Shown piece after piece: positions 57,201 to 64,000 of a stretch of DNA of 64,000 nucleotides; positions within the stretch are counted from its first letter, which is position 1; each line of letters starts with the position of its first letter. The DNA lies in contig WAID01000003.1 in assembly GCA_016584495.1 (NCBI GenBank), positions 3,224,001 through 3,288,000 on the forward strand. The letters run 5' to 3'. Below the pieces are notes generated by a model. That model did no database searches and had not been told where the DNA came from. It saw nothing but the letters and a program-made list of their open reading frames with translations. The position numbers and the translations under genes were made by a program. The DNA is from Celoporthe dispersa (lineage: Eukaryota > Ascomycota > Sordariomycetes > Diaporthales > Cryphonectriaceae).

Positions 57201-59103
57201 CCGTACACCGACATGATCCTCTGCGCCAGCAGGAAGTTTCTAAACAGCGCCGCGACCATGAGGTCCTGCCTGAAGAACTTCCTGAACAGGTGCCGGGGGA
57301 GCGTGGTCCAGGCGATGGTGTCCGTGATGGCGGTGAAGATCCAGTTGAGCTCGCCCAGCGGGGTGCGCCTCTCCTGAAGGCGACCCGGGAGCTTCTTTGC
57401 CCTCTCTGGGGAGATGTCGGTCTTGAGCGGGTTCTGCAGGGCAAAAACCACAACGCCATCTCGATGGGCGTGGTCAGGCACGAGGTGAAGAGGTCGGCGG
57501 GGAGCTGGGGGTTTGTCGGCAGGTTCTCCTTGGCGGCGCACGCAGCGAGGTGGATATAGGGCGTGAAGTTGATCTTCTCGTAGTTCGGGTCGCGGGCAGC
57601 AGCATCGGCCTGCTCGCGCTCGTGCTTATCGGCGAACCGGTGAAAGTTGTTGACGATGTTCCCAGCCTCGGAGCAGTCCCACACAAAGATGGTCGGGGCA
57701 GCCAACCACGACTGCAGGTCGTAGAGCGAGACCGGGATGTACTGGGTGTAGTTCTTGTTGAAGACCCAGAGCTCGCCCGACGCCGTGGGCTTGGGAACGC
57801 CATGACCGTTGTAGTGGAGTAAGACCCTCTCATCCTTCGCATTACGACGGAGTGAGATGCAGAATTTCTTGGTCTCCTCAACTGACGGGTCCAGATACTG
57901 TTTGTACCGCGTTCTTATCGCGAGAGTCTCATACTGTGCCTGGAGCGCCTTGCCGATGTTCTCAAGAGCCTTCTGCACCGGTGGCACGGTGGGGTCCTGC
58001 CATGCCTCCAGCTTTGCGCCTGGGCTCGTCTTCAGCTGATCTGGAGGTTCGACGCCGATATTAAGACAGACAGCGAGTGCTGCAGAAACGGTCTTGAGAC
58101 GATCCCTCATCCGCCAGTCCTGGATGGTAAACGGCTCTGCCTTGGGCCGCCCCGTCGTGTCGTGCCTCTTGTCCGTGTAATACATGTACCAGCCCTGCGC
58201 GTCAAGATTAGCTCGTGCTGGTGCCAACAAGGCATGGATGAAGACGTCACGAAGCGGTCAGCAGGGGGAGACCAGGCTAGGCTACCCAGCGATAGCCCAG
58301 GTCGCGTATATGCAGCAGGCGAAACAGGCGCCACAGCCGCAGCCACCACCGGCGGCGGCAACGGCAGCAGCAACACACAGATGCCATTTGATTAGGCATA
58401 AGTACATGTAGGGTAGGGACGAGAGGGGGACACGGCAACTCGAGACGAGGAGGAGGGGAGAACCCACATTGGCAAGCTGAGATATTATGTCCTCGCTCTG
58501 GTAGTGTCCATCAAAACCATGCCTCGTGCCAAAATCCTCCGCGGCAGCTACGATGGTCTGCTCGTCGTTGGAGTTCTCGGCGCTGCTGTCGAGCCCTCGG
58601 GACGGGTGCTCGCTCCTGGTGCGCAGGAGCTGCGGCTTCGTGGGCCTGCGGGCGGCCTGGGGTCGCTGGTGGTCGAAGCCGTTGGTGGCCAGCGGGCCGG
58701 GGTCCTTGTGGTTGTCGCCTGGGGCGCTCGAGGGCCGCGCATGGTTGCTGGTCGAGCTGCGCCTGACAGCGGCATCAGCAGCCTGGGCCTGGCCCTGGGC
58801 GCGTGCCGCCGTGGACGTCTTTGCCTGGGGGCCGGGTCGGAGCGGAGCCGCACCCGAGGAGGACCTGACGGCAGAGGGCATGGTGTCGAGGGTGCCGCGC
58901 GCGGGGTGGGAGGAGGCAGAGGAGGAGACAGGTCGGGCGGGGCGGGCGGGAAGGTCGGAGGAGGGCGCCAGGAGCTGTTGGTGGCGCGACTGGGGGGCAG
59001 GAGGAGGCTCGACGGCGGAGGGGTTGAGGTTGTGGTACTGGTTTTGGCGCTGTTGCTGGCGGGCGAGCTCGGTACCAGAAGAGGTGGTGGTGACGGCGGT
59101 CAT
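54269..59103 (-). CDS. KOG1: TORC1 subunit Kog1 (raptor)
   Basis: Scaffold of TOR complex 1 that recruits substrates, at the vacuole. Exons 59103-58468, 58194-54564 and 54488-54269; introns are 273 bp (GTGGGT...GCGCAG) and 75 bp (GTAAGT, branch GCTAAC, ...CAACAG), about 1,495 residues. After a Ser/Gln/Pro-rich start comes the raptor N-terminal caspase-like domain (YYTDKRHDTTGRPK through HYNGHGVPKP and FVWDCSEAGNIV; the His and Cys of the caspase-like dyad are both present). Next is the segment LQERRTPLGELNWIFTAITD, an HEAT-repeat region, and C-terminal WD40 blades from about residue 1130. One T appears to be missing at A5 (plus strand) 57443-57447: T6 on the sense strand gives ALWFFALQNPL, matching the family. 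The last exon carries the final WD40 strand (HIVKVFNFQGKELSRVEP). Confidence 0.94.
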
Positions 59104-62100
59104 GTTGAGGATGATGTTCGCCTTCGCCTACTGCGGCTCGACCATCCTCGTTTCGTCGGACAACGCCGGGCTGGGTTCACGGGCTGGTCGCGTATTGTCC
59201 TCGAGATGTGGAGGGGGGATGGGGACAATGCTTGCAGGACGTCAAAAGGCTGCAGTTAAGAGCTGGTAGCCAGGATCAGAAGGTTGAACGGCGCCAACAA
59301 TCGCCGCCTGGTGACGCAGGCGTGTGAAGGTAGAGTCGGCTTCTGCCTCACTGTTCCCGGGTCGTTGGGAACTGGACCCGCAAAGATGATGGAAGTCAAG
59401 CGGGATGGCCAGCCGCGAACATCACGTAATAGGGTGGGTATGGTTCCGGGTGCCGGGTGCTAAAGGTGCTGGGGGGGGAGGGGGTGCTGGGTGCTGGGTG
59501 CTGTGGTGCTTGCTGCGTTCCCAAGGTACCTGGCACGAACTGGCAGGCCTGGGGGGGGAGGGGTGGGGTGGGCGGTCTGCTGAAGGTTTTGTTTGGTTCT
59601 GGGGCATTGCATGCAGCAGGTGCGTCAGTGTGCGGATGCCACTGTGGGTGCTAGGTCGCCCTAGGCGGTGGTGCTAAATTGAACTGTGCTCGGCGCTGGG
59701 TGGTTGACGAGGACATACTGCTAATCGCCTCATTTATTCTCTGTCAGGTGAGAGCAGGACACCTATATATTCAGATTCTGGTTTCACTGCAGGCCCAATT
59801 CCTGCAGCACTAGCTAGTCCTACAGAATGTACATGCGTATGTTGTGTGTGAGGGAACAGTGTGGACAGAGGTTGCGCGAACCCATTTCTGCGCAAGATAC
59901 AAGGGAAGAACAGGCGAACGAACCTGCTCTGGCCAATCAGAGAGGGCCTAGGAATGTTTTCCGCCTGACCACAATCCCGGCAGGCAAGTCAGTGTCAGGC
60001 AGTGTGCCTACTAACGCAGTACACGTACATGACTGTTTCGTGGCGCGTGCGTTGGTCCCCCTTTCGTCTGGTTGGAGATGCCAGAAGAGAAACTCCCTCC
60101 CCCCCCAAAAAGGCCCCCCATGTCTCAAGGCGTGGGTGAGGTCCCACTTGTTCTGGAAAACCTGACCCAGATAGTGTAAGGTACGCCCGAACGCCGGCTT
60201 TGAGTCTATCGATAGCGACAGTATCCTAATACATTCTCGTCCACTCTCAGGAGTTCTATCAGCCATGTCCCACTTGCTGTGATCAAAACCACAGCACAGT
60301 CTGCCCGACAGGTCTAACGCTGGATGGGCGTGAGTAGCGAGCAGAAACCATCCATCTCGCAAGGCTGTGTGGAGTGCTGACAACAATTTAAATATCTACC
60401 CCCCCTTCCCTCCCACAAGAAAAAAAAAAGAATAAGCAAACCACGAAAATCCTCATCCATAAACTTACTACCCTGGTAAGTGTGGTGTTGGGCCAGAGCG
60501 AACGAGGAGAGGCTTGTGGTGGTGGAGGATCGTGAAGATAACACCCCCCTCCCAAAAAAAAAAAAAAAAAAACGAAACGCTGGCAGAAGGCCGGTCGCCG
60601 AAACGGATGTCTCGTTCGAAGATCTTGATGACTCTATGGAGTGATAGCATGGGCTCATGGAGAAAACAAATCTCGGCATGGACAGGTTGGGTTCGTGGGT
60701 GGGTACGGGAACATCTGCAGGACCCTGTGCGGAGGAGCACCCATCCTGTTGATACTCTGAAATTTCCCTGGGGCTCAAAGTTGCGCATGTAATCTTGTGG
60801 ACGTCCACCCCCTTCTCTCCCCTTTCCCTTGTCGGGCCCGTCTCTCTTCCTACTTAGTATACTACTGTACTACTATAGTACTATGTATGTAATAGTATTC
60901 AGATACCAATATGGAGGTCAAGGAGCGGGTCCCAGGAGAGGTCTGTGTGTGGTGTATGTGGTGTGTGAATGTCGATCCCATCATCTTCAACGCCCACTGT
61001 GGCTAAATGCGGTGCAGAGCGTTGCGCTGCGTTACATTGCACCGCAAGACAGTACTCCGTTCAGTACAGTGCATATTTCTTTCTGGTTAGGTTGGGTTGC
61101 CGCAAGATGTTTTGTCTTCTTTTTTTTCTTTCTCTTTTTGAAGGAGCTGACCGTGGTGGCTTGACGAGATGAGACAAGAGGTATGCACCTCCTTTTGGGG
61201 TCCAAAAGACGGCCCCCAGGGGAACGAACAGAGGGCACAGAGCTTTGAGGAGGGGGGGGACCGGCACGGTCCCTAGGGGAGCAACGGGACAAGATCCTGA
61301 CCGTGCTTGTGGTGTGCTCCCTACAAACTCTAGTCCTACCATGCACTTATGGTTTGTGATGGTGGTATTAGATGAAAAAGGGTGTGTGCCATCATATCAC
61401 ATCGCACATGCGTCAGGAACGAGAGTTAAGACACAGAAACATCCATCGACCACTCACACCGGCAAGACAGCTGACAGCCCCTACACAGGAGTGGGATTAT
61501 TTATAGCAACACCAACACCCAGCCCAAGATGATCATCGTTAATTTAAACCCCCCAAAAAAATAAAAATTCGAAACCGCTATGGTAGGCCTAGCACACAGT
61601 ATCATTATGGAAGTTGGAGAAGACGTCTGTCTTGCAGCTGCAGGCTTGACATGACCAACCAGCGAGTAACCCAAGAAAGAAAAAAGAAAGAAAAAAACAT
61701 TCATCCTTATGATCAACCAGGGCTGGGAAACTGAAACGAGGCTTGCGAACCTCGGTCGTTTTAATTTTTGGGTTCGAGGCAAAGAAGAAAAAATTACTGG
61801 TACGCTACTGGCCTGTTACTGTGGTACGCCGCTCAGGCAGCCGAGTCTGTACTGCGTAGGAGTAGGGCATCAGGGCATCTCTCTCTACCAGGTACGGCCA
61901 GGCACGCCCAGGGTACCGAGCCCACTACACAGTACCACATGTGCGCCGGCGCAGGGCCCTTGTTGCGGTCCCCACTCGTACCTGAACCTGCAGCCTGCAG
62001 GGGAGTGCGGAAGGGCTCTAGCGTCCCACGCTCTCAAGAGGTGCACACCTTGGGCTCTGCCCGGGCTGGCGCTCACTGGGCTGGGCCCTGTACGCTGTAA

Positions 62101-63142
62101 TAGTACATTGTACCATGCCTGCTCACTCCCTCTCACTGGCCCGCCCAGCCCTCCCGACCGCCGGCCCAGCACATCTCAGGCGCGTCCAGGGCCCTCCTCT
62201 CCTCATTAGGGACCAGGACGGGCAGGGTGTGGTGGGCGTCGTCCCTCCTCCCACAGCGAAATATGCTTCGCACCCAGACCGTGCCATCAGCCCAGGTGCC
62301 AGCCCGCCAGCGTACGGATTCCACCCCCAAACCCGGGCCTTTCTCCTTTCGCATGCCAGTCCCCATCTGCTTGCAATTCCCATCTACCACCCCCATCCTG
62401 TCGCCGACTGGGCCGCCCTTTTTTTTTTTATTTCCTCCCCCCCCTTGACTTCTGTACTCTAGGACTGGGTTCGACAGGTGATGATGAGATGTTAATGGGC
62501 TCTGACGACTGATTCGCTTGCTCTTTCTTGTTTGGATCCCTCAGCCTCGAACCCTCGACGTTCCCTCGCTGATTTGGAAATCCTGACGATCGCATCTCTT
62601 GGCCTCGCCTCGCCTCGCCTCACCTCCAACCTGCCTCACCTCGCTCGACTGCACCGGGCACCGCGAGCCGCGCCCGTTCGTCGATCCAGCGATCCAGCAT
62701 CCCAAGCTCGTCTTCTCTGCTTGGTGTCAGGCCTGAAGGCCCGAAGGCTGTCTCTCTCGCGAAGTCGAGGTGTGTGTGGGTCGTTTAGGAGGGAGCCAGG
62801 GACATCGCCAGCGACCAACTCCGATGTGCCTCTATTTCCGACCCTTTTCAGTCTCGACAACGCACCATCCACATCCTGTTCCACCGCTCTTGTGCACCAC
62901 CCACGATCTCGGCTGCTCTTCCTGTCGCTGCCTTCCTGCAGCTCATCTCTCCGGCCCTCACGCTTAGCCTCAGCCTCGATCCGTTCCGCACCCCGAATCC
63001 TCATCGCCTGGCGCACGTCTGAGCCGGGTCGCTGCGCTCGCCTCGCCTGTCCCGTCCGCCATCGAGGCGTAGGGTCCGTCCCACCCACCCCCTGCCCACC
63101 TCTCTTCAAGATCCGGCGGCTACCCAGCTATAGCGACCAGCC
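59104..63142. other. 4-kb divergent intergenic region
   Basis: This lies between KOG1 and the kelch gene. It contains a GGGTGCT tandem repeat, scattered A/C runs and, from about 62.5 kb, a CT/CTCGC-rich stretch that is probably the kelch promoter and long leader. No conserved protein or RNA gene was recognised. Confidence 0.55.
59447..59512. repeat. GGGTGCT tandem repeat
   Basis: Imperfect copies of a 7-bp GGGTGCT unit interrupted by a G-run (GGGGGGGGAGGGGG). Further single copies follow to about 59690. Confidence 0.85.
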
Positions 63143-63928
63143 ATGGCTTTTCTCTTCAAATCGAAGAAGCACCAGGAGAGGGCACTGGCCGGAGGTCGCG
63201 AGGGTATCAATGGCTCTCAGGGCTCCGTGCAGAGCCCGGATGCTCGCGCGAGGATCGTCAGGGACGAGAAGGCCAACACACATAGGTCGACGCCCACCGG
63301 CAGCCTGAACTCCATCGACAATGACGGCAGCAACGCGAGTCCTGACCAGGGCTTCAACCCCAACAACCTCCGCCGCGCCCAGACTGGCGACCCGACGTCC
63401 CAGATGGCCAGCGAGAGCCCACAACAGGCAAGTAACTCAACTCCCACGTCCATCCACCTGCCCTTCTCGTTTGTCCTCTTGCGCTTTTCTCCTATCTACT
63501 ACGCCGCAGTCTACAGCGCTCTCCCGCTGACCTCGTTCACTCTGGCAACTAGATGCGCAACGGCCCCTCGCAGACGAGCCCGAACTCATCGCTGTACCCT
63601 TGGTCCCAACGAAAGCTCAACTTCACATCCCCCCACCCGGGCCCCTTCCCCCGCTATGGCGCCGCTGCCAACGCAACCTCCTCCAAGGAGGGCGACATGT
63701 ACATCATGGGCGGCCTGATCAATAGCTCCACCGTCAAGGGAGATCTCTGGATGGTCGAGGCGGGAGGCAGTCTATCGTGTTATCCGCTACCCACCACGGC
63801 CGAGGGTCCTGGTCCGAGAGTTGGACATGCAAGTCTTTTGGTCGGCAACGCATTTATTGTCTACGGCGGTGATACAAAGATTGAGGACAACGACATCCTC
63901 GACGAGACCCTCTACCTTTTGAATACTT
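63143..63928 (+). CDS. Kel1/Tea1-like kelch protein, 5' part
   Basis: Cell-end polarity protein of the Kel1/Tea1 type, partial because it runs off the window within an intron. Exon 1 (63143-63427, 95 codons) starts MAFLFKSKKHQERALAGG and is Ser/Asn-rich. Exon 2 (63553-63928) starts MRNGPSQTSPNSSLYPWSQR and carries the first kelch repeats (PFPRYGAAANATSSKEGDMY, MGGLIN; GPGPRVGHASLLVGNAFIVY, GGD). It ends with T before a GTAGGG donor at 63929. The intron between exons 1 and 2 is of the GC-AG class. In fungi these proteins have an N-terminal six-bladed kelch propeller and a long coiled coil, which would lie beyond the window. Confidence 0.87.
63428..63552 (+). other. GC-AG intron of the kelch gene
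   Basis: The exon ends CAG and the intron opens GCAAGTAA, the classic GC donor form, and ends CAACTAG. Joining here keeps frame, giving SPQQ followed by MRNGPSQT. The neighbouring GT (GTAACT, 63432) would put exon 2 out of frame. The intron is 125 bp. Confidence 0.8.
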
Positions 63929-64000
63929 GTAGGGCCCCCTTCCCGTCCAACCCCTGCCGCGACCCCTTCCTCTTCGGCCTAGGTCTCATTATACTAACGT

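Noticed and set aside
56138..57559. 473-codon plus-strand frame antisense to KOG1
   Set aside because: Same cause: antisense shadow of a C/G-ending coding sequence.
1..64000. CRISPR arrays, intact transposons, terminal inverted repeats, a secondary-metabolite cluster
   Set aside because: No regularly spaced repeats with unique spacers, no transposase or reverse-transcriptase motifs and no PKS/NRPS or terpene genes were seen. The only arrays are microsatellites, short tandem repeats and one minisatellite.

Overview
This window is nuclear DNA from a filamentous ascomycete (Pezizomycotina, most likely a Sordariomycete). The genes carry short spliceosomal introns (about 60-340 bp) with GTRNGT donors and, in places, TGCTAAC branch sites. 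The protein set is fungal: a Zn2Cys6 regulator, a GT71 mannosyltransferase, an RTA1 exporter, the Rho1 exchange factor Rom2, Kog1/raptor and a Mtc5/WDR59-like SEA protein. The genus cannot be fixed from sequence alone.

Layout. From 1 to about 12.5 kb the DNA is gene-poor, full of microsatellites and purine/pyrimidine tracts. It holds only an FCR1-like Zn2Cys6 factor (3.1-4.5 kb, minus) and a tRNA-Arg(ACG) at 11.7 kb. From 12.5 to 23.8 kb lie a GT71 alpha-1,3-mannosyltransferase (minus), an RTA1-family membrane protein interrupted by an in-frame TAG (plus), a Tgl1/Yeh-type sterol-ester lipase (minus), a GNAT acetyltransferase (plus) and a small conserved fungal protein of unknown function (plus). 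From 23.8 to 28.4 kb there is no intact gene, but there are a 31-bp minisatellite and a broken gene remnant. From 28.4 to 64 kb the window is a housekeeping block: ROM2 (minus), SOD1 (plus), the Tudor-staphylococcal-nuclease gene SND1 (plus), transaldolase (plus), UBC13 (minus), MTC5/WDR59 (plus), cytosolic aspartyl-tRNA synthetase (minus), KOG1 (minus) and the 5' end of a Kel1/Tea1-like kelch gene (plus) that runs off the window.

How the genes relate. Most are unlinked housekeeping functions. One loose theme is growth and polarity signalling: a SEACAT-type regulator of TORC1 (MTC5) and the TORC1 subunit KOG1 lie 3.5 kb apart, and ROM2 (cell-wall integrity) and the kelch polarity gene are in the same block. 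I see no gene cluster, CRISPR array, intact transposon or obviously new multi-gene system.

The strongest unusual signal concerns gene integrity. At least six otherwise well-conserved genes need a single-base (in one case possibly two-base) correction to stay in frame, nearly all at or near short mononucleotide runs, and the RTA1 gene has a premature amber codon. Sequencing or assembly error at homopolymers is the simplest explanation, but it needs read-level checking because it decides whether these are functional genes. Other points of interest are an open frame of 156 codons directly after and in frame with the UBC13 stop codon, a GC-AG intron in the kelch gene and a 31-bp minisatellite.
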